A DNA stretch of 64,000 nucleotides, taken from NCBI RefSeq assembly GCF_042675705.1, contig NZ_JBHTJJ010000006.1; one strand, 5' to 3'. The notes under the pieces were generated by a model, which did not search any database, was not told where the DNA came from, and saw only the letters and a list, made by a program, of their open reading frames with translations. Below, one piece after another: positions 1 through 8,421 of the stretch. The translations under genes and the position numbers were made by a program. The first letter of the stretch is position 1; each line of letters begins with the position of its first letter. The DNA comes from Ruegeria arenilitoris. Its GTDB lineage: Bacteria; Pseudomonadota; Alphaproteobacteria; Rhodobacterales; Rhodobacteraceae.

Positions 1-135
1 GGACAAGACATAGGTGCTGCAGTAATCGCCGCAGGTCACGCCCTGGATTGCGCGCGTTACTCGGGCGGCAGGTACGGACACTTGGAGACTCCAGCAGCCA
101 AGTCACGACTAATACGCGCAGGGTACTGCCGATAG
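1..135 (+). CDS. Thermonuclease-family (SNase-like) protein, C-terminal fragment
   Basis: The window opens inside this gene; only the last 44 codons and the TAG stop are present, in frame 1. The encoded end (GQDIGAAVIAAGHALDCARY, later RAGYCR at the terminus) matches the end of the secreted thermonuclease at 13502-13897 almost residue for residue, so it is a diverged second copy of that gene. The catalytic part of the fold lies upstream of the window. It lies outside the left att repeat at 388-405, so it belongs to neighbouring DNA rather than to the element annotated here. The family call is firm by comparison with the complete copy; whether the upstream part is intact cannot be seen. Confidence 0.8.
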   Translation, partial: GQDIGAAVIAAGHALDCARYSGGRYGHLETPAAKSRLIRAGYCR

Positions 136-387
136 CCTAAAAACAGATACCGCTATCTTTGGTGGGGGTAGGCAAAAGTTCGGGCTACCGTTGGTTGGCA
201 ACCGAACGGGTCGGCTTATGCGTTTTCCCCCAATTCAACATTTGCAACACCAACATTTACCAACCTTACTGTTCCTCAATAAGCGGCAAACCGCACACGC
301 GGCGAACACAAAAGGGTGGTTTGCGGGGTGGATAAGGTCGACAGTAAAATTGGAAATATCAAAGATATCAAAGGATTAGACCTAAGA
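136..387. other. Non-coding stretch left of the element
   Basis: About 250 AT-rich bases lie between the thermonuclease fragment and the left att repeat. I see no convincing gene: the only open frame lacks a ribosome-binding site and does not read like protein. Confidence 0.5.
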
Positions 388-405
388 TATGGTGCCCAGG
401 AGAGG
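388..405. repeat. Left attachment site (direct repeat of tRNA-Leu 3' end)
   Basis: TATGGTGCCCAGGAGAGG is identical to 27403-27420. Here it is followed by a T-run rather than by the rest of a tRNA, so it is the duplicated 3' tip left by integration. Confidence 0.88.
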
Positions 406-548
406 TTTTTTTGATTCGTTAACCTTCGTTTTACTCATGGCCAAGCCATTGAGGGTATTCACAAAATCGTCGGTCACCAAAAGCTCCACGTGGAGGGCTG
501 GTCTGCTGATGTGATACATTTTGTGAAACAAAGCCTGAGGAAAAAAAC

Positions 549-1967
549 ATGAGTTATCTTTGGTTGAGGGGGAAAATCTACTGGTTTCGAATGAGGACGC
601 CAACGAAGTACCAATCAGTACATGAGCCTCGCTTCCTTACACAGTCGCTTGGCACTGATAGCTTAAAAACGGCTCAGGCATTAGCGTATCAAGTGCGTGA
701 AAAACTTCTATCCGAACTTGAAGTCAAGCTGGTTATGGGACGTAGCAGGGGAGATGACACCCGTTATAGGGCCACAATCAAACTCGCGAAGGAAAACGGC
801 ATCTCGCCGATTTCCGCGTCAGATTTAGCAAAAGGAGAGTTGGAAGAACTGTTGTCGCGACTAAGTTCGATGTTCGAAAGAGATCCCGCAGCCAATTCTC
901 CGCAGTTTGCGGCAAATTTGGGCGGCTTCGAACTGCCCGACACTAATCTGAACGAGATAGCAGTTCAAATGGGTGAGCTATGTCCGGACAAAGTTGCCCA
1001 AAAAAATGCTCGACAAAAAAGGATGTGGCTTAACCGCTACAAGCGCGCAGCCAAGACATTTTCAGAAGTTGTTAGCAACAAACCGATTACAAAAATTTCA
1101 TCAGCAGATGCATCTAATTACCGTAGAGATTGGGAAAAGCGAGTAGCTAATCAGGAAGTCACAACCCAGTATGCCAACAAACATTTTGGCTATCTGCGGA
1201 TGTTGGTGGATGCGTATTATGAGAGCTTGAAGGTTGACGAGTTCGAGAACCCATTCGAGAACATTCGGATCAAAGGCGAGGCGAATTGGGAGAAGGCAAA
1301 AGACCCAACCAAAAAAGCTGGGTTTTCACCGCATTGGATTGAGCAAAATATCATTAATGGAAGCAAACTCGAAGGGTTGAACGAAGAAGCGCGCGATATC
1401 CTCATCGTTTGTGCTGAGACTGGCTGTAGGCAAACTGAGATTTTCGATTTGCCACCTTCGGCAATCAAGCTAGCTGCGAATGTTCCTCATATCTTGATTA
1501 GAGTGGAAGATGGCGAGCACCAGCGTGAAATCAAAAACAAGGCTTCTCGCCGGTCTGTTCCTCTTGTCGGCGCGGCACTGGCGGCGATGAAGCGGCACCC
1601 AAATGGTTTCCCGCGATATCGTGGCAAAGAGAGCTTTAGTGCTGCTGTGTCGAAGTACTTCGCCGAAAACAATCTTTTTCCGACAGCAAAGCACCAGGTA
1701 AGCAGCCTGAGGCATAGCTTTGAATCAAGAATGAGACGGGCCGGGTTAAGCAACGAAGAGCGAGGAAACATGATGGGCCACTCCATGAAGAGCATCAGAG
1801 GAAGAGAGGTATACGGAGATGAAACAAGCCTGAGGATTCGGGCGCTGTTTGCAGAGCTGGTATCTTTTGAAACACCATATTGGAAACCTCGAAATCCTGA
1901 TGAAGTCTATGATGAAATCGACAAAATCTTGCTTGCTGATGGGTTCAAGTTGGTAGGCCGTAGGTAG
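549..1967 (+). CDS. int: Tyrosine-recombinase integrase of the element
   Basis: A 472-residue site-specific recombinase that would integrate and excise the element at the tRNA-Leu site. The N-terminus (SYLWLRGKIYWFRMRTP) matches the short beta-rich N-terminal domain seen in many proteobacterial island integrases. A helical core-binding domain follows. The C-terminal catalytic domain shows the first Arg in the segment ETGCRQTEI, the box II His-x-x-Arg region in SSLRHSFESRMRRAG, the MGHS motif, and the nucleophilic Tyr in REVYGDE near the end. The ATG start has a GAGG ribosome-binding site 8 bases upstream. The gene points inward from the left repeat. Length and motif set indicate an intact enzyme. 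Confidence 0.93.
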   Translation: MSYLWLRGKIYWFRMRTPTKYQSVHEPRFLTQSLGTDSLKTAQALAYQVREKLLSELEVKLVMGRSRGDDTRYRATIKLAKENGISPISASDLAKGELEELLSRLSSMFERDPAANSPQFAANLGGFELPDTNLNEIAVQMGELCPDKVAQKNARQKRMWLNRYKRAAKTFSEVVSNKPITKISSADASNYRRDWEKRVANQEVTTQYANKHFGYLRMLVDAYYESLKVDEFENPFENIRIKGEANWEKAKDPTKKAGFSPHWIEQNIINGSKLEGLNEEARDILIVCAETGCRQTEIFDLPPSAIKLAANVPHILIRVEDGEHQREIKNKASRRSVPLVGAALAAMKRHPNGFPRYRGKESFSAAVSKYFAENNLFPTAKHQVSSLRHSFESRMRRAGLSNEERGNMMGHSMKSIRGREVYGDETSLRIRALFAELVSFETPYWKPRNPDEVYDEIDKILLADGFKLVGRR

Positions 1968-2382
1968 GATTTTTGGGCAGTGTTCGATATGATGGTCGTT
2001 CGAAAATTGGAAAGCCGCTGCTTAGATCAACAAAAGCGTTTTGTCCCTTGTTCGATGATACGAGAACCGCACTTGCCATCGTGCTCGGCGATCTAGGTAA
2101 TTTATTGAAATATAACCAAGTTGATCTCATACTCACTTTCTCGGCTCACGCGAATAACCTTGGTTGTGCCAATTGGACATGGCCTTTACCAGTTCAAACG
2201 AAAAATGAGCATAGTCATGAAGTTTTTTTCAAATTTTCCGGCAAGAAGGTCCGTCGTCAATTGACGATCCTGGACTTTCACTTATTAACGTACGCAAACT
2301 TGCCGATTATGACCGCCGATCCATCGTCGGGGCTTAATTCTTCAGGCGGTAAAATCCTTGTATCTGGGTCAAAGGTGGTAAG

Positions 2383-2700
2383 ATGCCTTCACATTCAAAG
2401 ACCAATCTGAATCAGCGGCTTAGGTGGATATTTTCCATTGATGAAGAGATTTTTCGAGAGGATCAAAAGGAAGTGCGCGTTACCGCGCAGCCTAATTGGA
2501 ATGCATTCGAAGTTCGCCGAGGCTGCATCCGCTTTGACCCAATCAAGAAACAAGAGGTATTTGAGGGTTTCGAGGTAGACTTCGAATTGCGCGAAGCAGT
2601 AACCTGCCTCGACGTCCCGCCCAGCCTATTTGAGGATGGAGTGATCTGGTTCAAGCGCTGGCTGGAACTAATGACGGCCGAATATGGCTCTAACTCTTAG
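2383..2700 (+). CDS. Hypothetical protein, 105 aa
   Basis: A small acidic protein that I do not recognise. It is rich in Phe and Trp (WIFSIDEEIF, GVIWFKRWLEL) and has no membrane segment or signal peptide. The ribosome-binding site is weak (a GTGGTAAG stretch just before the ATG). It lies between the integrase and a decayed IS5-type end, so it may be a cargo gene or the surviving part of one. The amino-acid composition looks like real protein. No function is assigned. Confidence 0.45.
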   Translation: MPSHSKTNLNQRLRWIFSIDEEIFREDQKEVRVTAQPNWNAFEVRRGCIRFDPIKKQEVFEGFEVDFELREAVTCLDVPPSLFEDGVIWFKRWLELMTAEYGSNS

Positions 2701-2704
2701 CTGC

Positions 2705-2845
2705 GGCTCTGTTACACGAATCAGCTGCCGAGATTCATCCCATGAATCCAGCATGGTAGCTGGTCTACATAAGCAGACCAAGACCACCTACCAATAGGAC
2801 CGAGAGCTGACCGGATTAAAACACGGCACTTAAAGCAATCCGTCT
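2705..2845 (+). mobile_element. Decayed IS5-family remnant (left end and start of transposase)
   Basis: The stretch begins with GGCTCTGTTACACGAATCAG, which resembles the terminal inverted repeat of the IS427 group of IS5. About 50 bases further on, the reading SRPRPPTN (then a stop) resembles the first residues of the matching transposase, which typically starts Met-Ser-Arg-Pro. The start codon is ATA rather than ATG and stops interrupt the frame, so it is dead. It ends where the IS630 remnant begins. Confidence 0.5.
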
Positions 2846-3460
2846 TTAACCTGAGACATATCCGGCAGCCTTGAAGTAGTTCCAGCACTCCTGAGATGAG
2901 TAGAGATCGCAGACTTCGGCTATTGCGTCGAACATGTCGGTGAAGGTACGTGCACCGATCCGGCGCAGATGGGCCTTGAGCTTGGAGAATGCCATTTCGA
3001 TTGGATTGAGGTCGGGACTGTATGGCGGCAGGAAGAGGAACCAGCAGCCAGCGTTGCGCATTGCTCTGGCCGCTTCAGCGTTCTTATGCGTGGCGAGGTT
3101 GTCCAGAATGACCACGGTTCCCGGCGAGAGTTCCGGCACTAGCACCTTTTCGACGTAGGCGGCAAAGGCCGGGCCATCCATGGCCCCCCTGATCACCCAG
3201 GGTGCGATCATGGCGTCGGCGCTCAGCCCAGCGATGAAGGTCTGGGTGCCCCAGGACCCGAACGGCGCGTCCATGACCAGACGATCTCCGCAAGGGGCCC
3301 ACCCTCGCTGTCGGGTCAGATTTGTCTTCACTGATGTTTCGTCAATGAAGACAACGCGTTCCGGATGCTTTGACACTGCTGGAATGCGATGCTTGAGCCA
3401 GTCCTCTCGCCGTTGCCTTATCTGGGCTTCCAAACAGCTCGCTGCGCAAGACCTCGCCAC
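2846..3460 (-). pseudogene. IS630-family transposase, N-terminally truncated
   Basis: The 204 codons cover the DDE catalytic half of an IS630 transposase. All three acidic positions are visible: Asp in VVFIDETS, Asp in VVILDNLATHK, and Glu in PPYSPDLNPIEMAFSKLKAH. The N-terminal helix-turn-helix half (roughly 110-120 residues in the family) is missing; the homology starts abruptly near 3450. No intact pair of terminal repeats is seen. The remnant abuts a decayed IS5 end on its 3' side, so this region is a graveyard of nested insertions. It is unlikely to be active. Confidence 0.85.
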
Positions 3461-3470
3461 CGCGAAAGAA

Positions 3471-3662
3471 ATGTCAAAAGACCCATATAGATTTATCTAT
3501 GATGGGGGCTTTGACGGTAAGTGCCCGATCCAAGTCACGTTTCGGTTAAAAAACAATGCTGGGCGTACATCGCCGGAAAAGTCAGCCCTGGTTTTCGGCG
3601 ACGACAAAAGGGCACGAACAAAATTGGAAGCGGTCACAGGACCCCTGGCATCATTTCAATAG
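3471..3662 (+). CDS. Small hypothetical protein, 63 aa, or 3' remnant of a disrupted gene
   Basis: An open frame reading SKDPYRFIYDGGFDGKCPIQ and onward to a TAG. The composition looks like protein, but the position just behind the truncated end of the IS630 remnant suggests the 5' part of an older gene may have been lost. The ribosome-binding site is poor (GAAAGAA directly before the ATG). No family recognised. Confidence 0.35.
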   Translation: MSKDPYRFIYDGGFDGKCPIQVTFRLKNNAGRTSPEKSALVFGDDKRARTKLEAVTGPLASFQ

Positions 3663-3706
3663 TTTAATGGCGCTTAACTCCGACTCAAGGAAGAACGGGA
3701 GCAACC

Positions 3707-4327
3707 TCATTTGTGCTTTTTCATGAAGGTTCTGAGATTGCTCTCACGCCATGGTTTCCCTGTTGGTGAGGGAGTTTTTTCCATGTTCAATTGTTCGGCT
3801 ATTGCGTTCACGCTCAGACCGGTTTCCTGAAGCTCTAAACTTCGACGCAATGCAAAAGCTTCTCGTTCATGCTTGGAGTTCATCCAGTCCGAGTGCCGCT
3901 TGCGCCAATCGCCAAAATGCTGGCCGGGATCGAAAGTCCATTCAGCAGACAGGAGCGGATCAGGCGGGATGCGAATAAATGGCATGTCAGTGTTTTCAAA
4001 CCATTCGTCCATATACCCATTCCGACGCCAGTTCTGCACAACTGAAAAATCGACGACTAGAATGGTTGCACTATGGGTTCGACACATGCGCTCAATGAAG
4101 TCCAGAGCTGATTGGATGTGTACGCTGCTCCTGTCAGGTTCGATTTCGAGAAAAACCTCTTCATGTATGAGATTGTAGTCATGGTCTTTCGCGTATCGTC
4201 TGATCAGTTCCATCTGATAGCGAATAGTTTTGCTGACAGTGGCCGCAGCTTCCAAATCTTTCGGTAGTTCTACAAAATGCGCCCAAGTAACAGGTAGTGT
4301 CCAATAGAAACCTACAGCGTTTTCCAC
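3707..4327 (-). CDS. Serine-recombinase-like protein lacking the catalytic serine
   Basis: The 206-residue protein has the outline of a resolvase/invertase. A segment QMELIRRYAKDHDYNLIHEE resembles the first helix and strand after the catalytic loop, TILVVDFS resembles the conserved strand near the active site, and the C-terminal part (GLSVNAIAEQLNMEKTPSPT, later WRESNLRTFMKK) resembles the DNA-binding recombinase domain. The usual catalytic motif near residue 10 (Arg-x-Ser) is absent: residues 9-17 read WTLPVTWAH. It is probably a DNA-binding or regulatory derivative rather than an active recombinase. It is transcribed divergently from the phosphatase/ADP-ribosylglycohydrolase gene. Family assignment is moderate, function inferred. 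Confidence 0.5.
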   Translation of the reverse strand: MENAVGFYWTLPVTWAHFVELPKDLEAAATVSKTIRYQMELIRRYAKDHDYNLIHEEVFLEIEPDRSSVHIQSALDFIERMCRTHSATILVVDFSVVQNWRRNGYMDEWFENTDMPFIRIPPDPLLSAEWTFDPGQHFGDWRKRHSDWMNSKHEREAFALRRSLELQETGLSVNAIAEQLNMEKTPSPTGKPWRESNLRTFMKKHK

Positions 4328-4435
4328 GCGTTACACTCCCTTAGTTCGAATTCCGCAAAATCCCGAGGGATCCAAATTCAGGTCTGACGGTTGGTTAAGT
4401 TGGCGTCAATCGAAAGAATCCACGGAGAACCTTCA

Positions 4436-6235
4436 ATGATCAATAAGACCAAAAAACCGATTTCTAAAAAACTGCCAGCAATCATCCAATTGGCAAAAAC
4501 GGCCGGTGCAATGATCCGAGCCGAGTTTCATCGACCAGAGGGGCCGCGCGGAACCCTTCACAAGGCCATCGTCGACACCGAAGTAGAAGCCTTTTTGAAA
4601 ACAAATCTGATGCGCCTTCAGCCGGCAAGCTGGCTTGGAGAAGAGACTGAAAGCTCGTTGATCGACGGGTCTCTGACATGGGTGATTGATCCTCATGACG
4701 GGACGGCGGACTTTATGAAGGGCTTGCGCGGGTCCGCTGTGTCCGTGGCGCTGCTTGAAAACAATACGCCCATACTGGGCGTGGTGTATGCACCCACAGC
4801 TCCGGACGATGCGGGCGATCTGATAACTTGGGCTAAAGGGGGCAACCTGAAACGCAATGGAAAGGTTATCAATCCGGCCGGTTCCCACGATAAGCCAATT
4901 GTTGGATTAAATGCAGATGCAGCGGATTTTGCCCTGGCTAACCACGTTAGCCTCAAAGGGCTCCGTGTGCGCACAGTGCCTAGCCCCGCCTATAGGTTGG
5001 CGCTCGCCGCTGTAGGGGAGCTCGACGCTGCCATGAGTTTGGTAGGCGGGTTGTCTTCTTGGGATATTGCTGGTGGACACGCCCTGATAATTGGTGCTGG
5101 CAAGTTCATCGCACAGAGGAACGGAAGTCCTATCGATTACAGTCAAACCTCCTTCGATGGTGTTGTCGCAGGTGCGGAAGCTTTGGTACGCGGATTGTCC
5201 AGCGCCCAAATGACCGCGCACCCGAGATCCGCCCGCTGCCCTGCCGTTCCCTGCAAACGCACAAATCTGCCCGTTAGCGTCTCGCGTGCACATGGTGTCT
5301 TGTTGGGACAATTGGCAGGCGACGCGTTGGGGTCATTCGTGGAATTTCAGGAGGCAGAGACGATTGCCCGCAGGCATCCGGGTGGTGTCGACAGTCTTCA
5401 GGATGGCGGCACTTGGAACCTGATTGCTGGCCAACCCACAGATGACAGTGAAATGGCTTTGGCACTGGCCCGGAGCCTGTGCGCAATGGATCGTTTCGAC
5501 AGAGATCACGTGGCGAATGCTTACGTCGAATGGCGGACGTCCCGACCCTTCGACATTGGAATGACAACCAGCAGTGCAATATCTGCGCTGGCACAAGGTG
5601 ACCCCGTCGCCTCAGATAGCCAAGCAAACGGGGCATTGATGCGTGTGAGCCCTATTGGGGTCTTTGCAGCCGGAACGCCTGCGCTGGCCGCAGAGATTGC
5701 ACGCCAAGACGCTTCACTCACCCATCCGAATGAGGTGACCGTTGCTGCCAATGCAGCCTTTGCTGCGGCGGTATCTACGGGAGTGGCTGGAGGGAGCAAG
5801 GAAGACATGTGGTCGTCCGCTTATGCCAATGCGGGTCAGGATGAAGGCGCGGCTATCGTACGCGACCGGCTTCTGGCAGCACGAACGAAACGTCCCACCG
5901 AGTTCCAGCATCAAATGGGTTGGGTACTTACTGCGTTTCAGAACGCATTCTATTGCTTGATGGCGGAGCAATCGCTTCGGGATGCGGTGGTTGGAACTGT
6001 CGCTTGTGGCGGAGACACCGATACAAATGCTGCAATTTGCGGTGCTCTTCTGGGGGCATTGCAGGGACGCGATGCCGTACCGTTGCACTGGCGAAATGCC
6101 GTTTTGACCTGTCGACCGGTTGTAGCGGATGACATCCATCACCCACGACCCAAAACCTATTGGCCTGACGATGCACTAGACCTTGCTGAGGCGCTGTTAG
6201 TTGCAGGCGCGGCGGCCAACCAAGATGCAGTTTAA
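4436..6235 (+). CDS. Fusion of inositol-monophosphatase-type phosphatase and ADP-ribosylglycohydrolase
   Basis: A 599-residue two-domain protein. Residues ~10-260 are an IMPase/CysQ-type Mg-dependent phosphatase: acidic pair GEETE, metal-binding DPHDGT with Asp85 and Asp88, and WDIAGG with Trp209 and Asp210. Residues ~280-595 are an ADP-ribosylglycohydrolase (DraG/ARH family): LLGQLAGDALG, then PTDDSEM (Thr335, Asp336, Asp337) and GGDTDTNAA (Asp527, Asp529), the dinuclear metal ligands of that family. The ATG at 4436 has GGAG 8 bases upstream; a TTG at 4391 in the same frame has none. All visible active-site residues are present. A plausible role is removing ADP-ribose from a target and dephosphorylating a related nucleotide, but the substrate is unknown. 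It is followed by two further genes in the same direction. Confidence 0.85.
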   Translation: MINKTKKPISKKLPAIIQLAKTAGAMIRAEFHRPEGPRGTLHKAIVDTEVEAFLKTNLMRLQPASWLGEETESSLIDGSLTWVIDPHDGTADFMKGLRGSAVSVALLENNTPILGVVYAPTAPDDAGDLITWAKGGNLKRNGKVINPAGSHDKPIVGLNADAADFALANHVSLKGLRVRTVPSPAYRLALAAVGELDAAMSLVGGLSSWDIAGGHALIIGAGKFIAQRNGSPIDYSQTSFDGVVAGAEALVRGLSSAQMTAHPRSARCPAVPCKRTNLPVSVSRAHGVLLGQLAGDALGSFVEFQEAETIARRHPGGVDSLQDGGTWNLIAGQPTDDSEMALALARSLCAMDRFDRDHVANAYVEWRTSRPFDIGMTTSSAISALAQGDPVASDSQANGALMRVSPIGVFAAGTPALAAEIARQDASLTHPNEVTVAANAAFAAAVSTGVAGGSKEDMWSSAYANAGQDEGAAIVRDRLLAARTKRPTEFQHQMGWVLTAFQNAFYCLMAEQSLRDAVVGTVACGGDTDTNAAICGALLGALQGRDAVPLHWRNAVLTCRPVVADDIHHPRPKTYWPDDALDLAEALLVAGAAANQDAV

Positions 6236-6274
6236 TTGCAATTCGCAATTGAGCAAAAGTTGGAGGATTGATCG

Positions 6275-6529
6275 ATGAACGACTTCAAAAACTTGAACAA
6301 GCAGCGCCAGACTCTGCTGAAAATCAAAATTGATGGATTTATCGAAGCGGCCATTTTGGCCGCAAAAACAAATAACATTGGTTTTAGCGAAGCAGTGTTT
6401 CTCACCACACAGGGTTTGATCAGGGAGATGGCGGCGCAGTCTATTGAGAAAGACAAGGCGCGCATACTAATGGATGCTGCATTTAAGAGTGCCTTTCCCG
6501 AACACCACGCGCGCGTCGCAACCCACTGA
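6275..6529 (+). CDS. Small helical protein, 84 aa, unknown
   Basis: The start has a strong GGAGG ribosome-binding site and lies 40 bases after the phosphatase/ADP-ribosylglycohydrolase gene, so the two are probably co-transcribed. The sequence (QRQTLLKIKIDGFIEAAILA and onward) predicts several amphipathic helices with no signal peptide or membrane segment. I do not recognise the family. It could be a partner or regulator of the preceding enzyme. Confidence 0.65.
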   Translation: MNDFKNLNKQRQTLLKIKIDGFIEAAILAAKTNNIGFSEAVFLTTQGLIREMAAQSIEKDKARILMDAAFKSAFPEHHARVATH

Positions 6530-6746
6530 CGACTTTTTGCAGTCTAAAGAAATCACTGTTTTCCGCTGTGATGCGTAGCCGTCTCGAAAGTTAGGAGGAT
6601 CTTCGGTCGGTCGTTGGTGTGATTGAGTGCTATTTCCTTCAGGAACGAACGTGGTCGCGGTATCGCTCCGAAAAGCCAGGCGTAGACAAATGAGGGTTAT
6701 GGTGTTCGTTTACCTGTAGGGCCCACTCTGGAATGCAAATTATACG

Positions 6747-8218
6747 ATGCTATCCAAATCAGATTACATGTTGTTTCTCAGGCACCCCGCCTGGCTATGG
6801 ATCAAGAAACACGCCAGGCATCTGCTGCCGCCGATTGACCCTTCATTGCAAGCGCGTTTTGACGAGGGGCACGCGTTTGAGCCATATGCTGAGGAGCTAT
6901 TTGGTGATCTCATTCGCCTCGGTTTTTCAGATTTTTCAGAATACCAGGCTCTGACCGCGCGTACTTTGGAGGCTTGGAGAAACGGTGCAAACGCAGTGGC
7001 GCAGGGACGCTATGAAGATGGAACCATAACTTGCATCTCCGACATCGTGAGCCGCAGTGGCGATGGGTACGTTCTGACAGAGATCAAGAGCGGGACATCT
7101 GCAAAGCCCGAACACACTTTTGATCTCGCATTCCAGCGTGTCGTGTTTGAGGCAGCGGGGTTCCCCATTGCGCGCTGCGAAGTGGCACATGTGAACCGTG
7201 ATTACGTCAGAAACGGCGAAATCAATCCGCAAGAGCTTGTCAGCATCACTGACATCACGGATTCGGTGACTGAGCAGCTCGAAAAAACACGCACGCGTAT
7301 CGATCAGGCATTGAGCGTCGTTGCCAGCGGTACGATGCCTGTTCCGTCCCCCGAACGTGCGCGCCTTAAATCCTATGGTGAATGGCTGGAGATCCGCGAA
7401 AAACTCGACCCACCTCTCGCGCATGACAGTATCCACCGCCTTCCGTTCATGAATGCGGAAAAAGCCTCGGAACTCATCGCGAATGGGATCACAAAGATTG
7501 ACGAGATCAGTGATCCATCTGTGTTAGGCAAGTCGACACAGCGCTACTTGAGAGCAGTGGCGAACGGTGAACGCACAATCGATCATCAGGAGTTAAGCAG
7601 GTTTCTGAGCGAGATTGTCTATCCGGTTTATTACTTTGACTACGAGACGTCTCAGAGTTTGCTGCCTCCCTGGGACGGAACGCGTCCCTATCAGCAAGTG
7701 GCTTTCCAGTATTCCTTGCATATCCAGCATGAGCCTGGCGGAGAAATTGAGCACAGGGATTATCTCCACCGAGACGCCAGTAGCCCGATGCCAGCCTTGC
7801 TGAAAAGGCTACGGGAGGACATAGGAAACATTGGCTCTGTAGTGGTTTGGTATGCGCCGTTCGAGAAATCGCGCAATACGGAAATGGCGAATACCTATCC
7901 AGAGCACGCAGAGTTTCTGGAAAGCCTAAATGCACGCGTTGTAGATCTTATGAAGCCGTTTGCGGATGAAGTGATCAACGATCCCGCGTTCAAGGGAAGC
8001 GCCTCTATCAAGGCCGTTCTTCCTGCGTTTTTGCCAGAACTTTCATACGATGATCTGGATATCAAAGAGGGGCAAGCGCGTCTCGTCTTTGGAAGGGAGT
8101 GACACTGACCCAACCGGACGATCCAGCGCGCGAGAAGGTCTATTCTGATCTTGTGGCCTATTGCACGCGCGACACCTGGGCAATGGTCGCAATTCATCGG
8201 GAACTGCTGGCGATGTGA
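6747..8218 (+). pseudogene. DUF2779 nuclease-family protein, frameshifted near the C-terminus
   Basis: The open frame runs from ATG 6747 to TGA 8102 (451 codons). Its N-terminal half resembles a Cas4/RecB-type PD-(D/E)xK nuclease (CISDIVSRSGDGYVLTEIKSG gives the Asp and the Glu-x-Lys). Its C-terminal half is the DUF2779 region with an exonuclease-like YYFDYETSQ. Just past the stop, in another frame, the text continues DLVAYCTRDTWAMVAIHREL to a TGA at 8216-8218, which is how this family normally ends. A single indel near 8090-8103 therefore splits the gene. The 451-residue product may still fold. Role unknown; related proteins are thought to process nucleic acids. The ribosome-binding site is weak. 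Confidence 0.75.
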
Positions 8219-8221
8219 GGT

Positions 8222-8401
8222 TTAGTGACAATCGTTTATTTCCTCTCTGTAAGATGGTACGCATCCTCCACCAAGCGGCCAAACTCTCCATTTTCTCAAT
8301 GCTTTGGCGCAGTCCGCTTCTCCGTCTGGTAGTTTTTTCACCTCATGGCTTGCTTCGTATTCTGCAATAGCCTGTTTTTCCGTTTGGGTCAGTTTAGCCA
8401 T
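8222..8401 (-). CDS. Small hypothetical protein, 59 aa, downstream of ssb
   Basis: The frame reads MAKLTQTEKQAIAEYEASHE and ends YREEINDCH. An AGGTG ribosome-binding site lies 7 bases before the ATG, and the start is 20 bases after the ssb stop, so it is probably the last gene of the leftward XRE/DUF4258/ssb block. The charged helical N-terminus and Trp-containing C-terminal half (RKWRVWPLGGG) look like genuine protein. Family not recognised. Confidence 0.5.
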   Translation of the reverse strand: MAKLTQTEKQAIAEYEASHEVKKLPDGEADCAKALRKWRVWPLGGGCVPSYREEINDCH

Positions 8402-8421
8402 TGTTCTGCACCTGTTAGAAC

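Noticed and set aside
1973..2410. 145-codon frame after the integrase
   Set aside because: TTG start directly behind the integrase stop without a ribosome-binding site, no family-like motifs, and it overlaps the better candidate at 2383.
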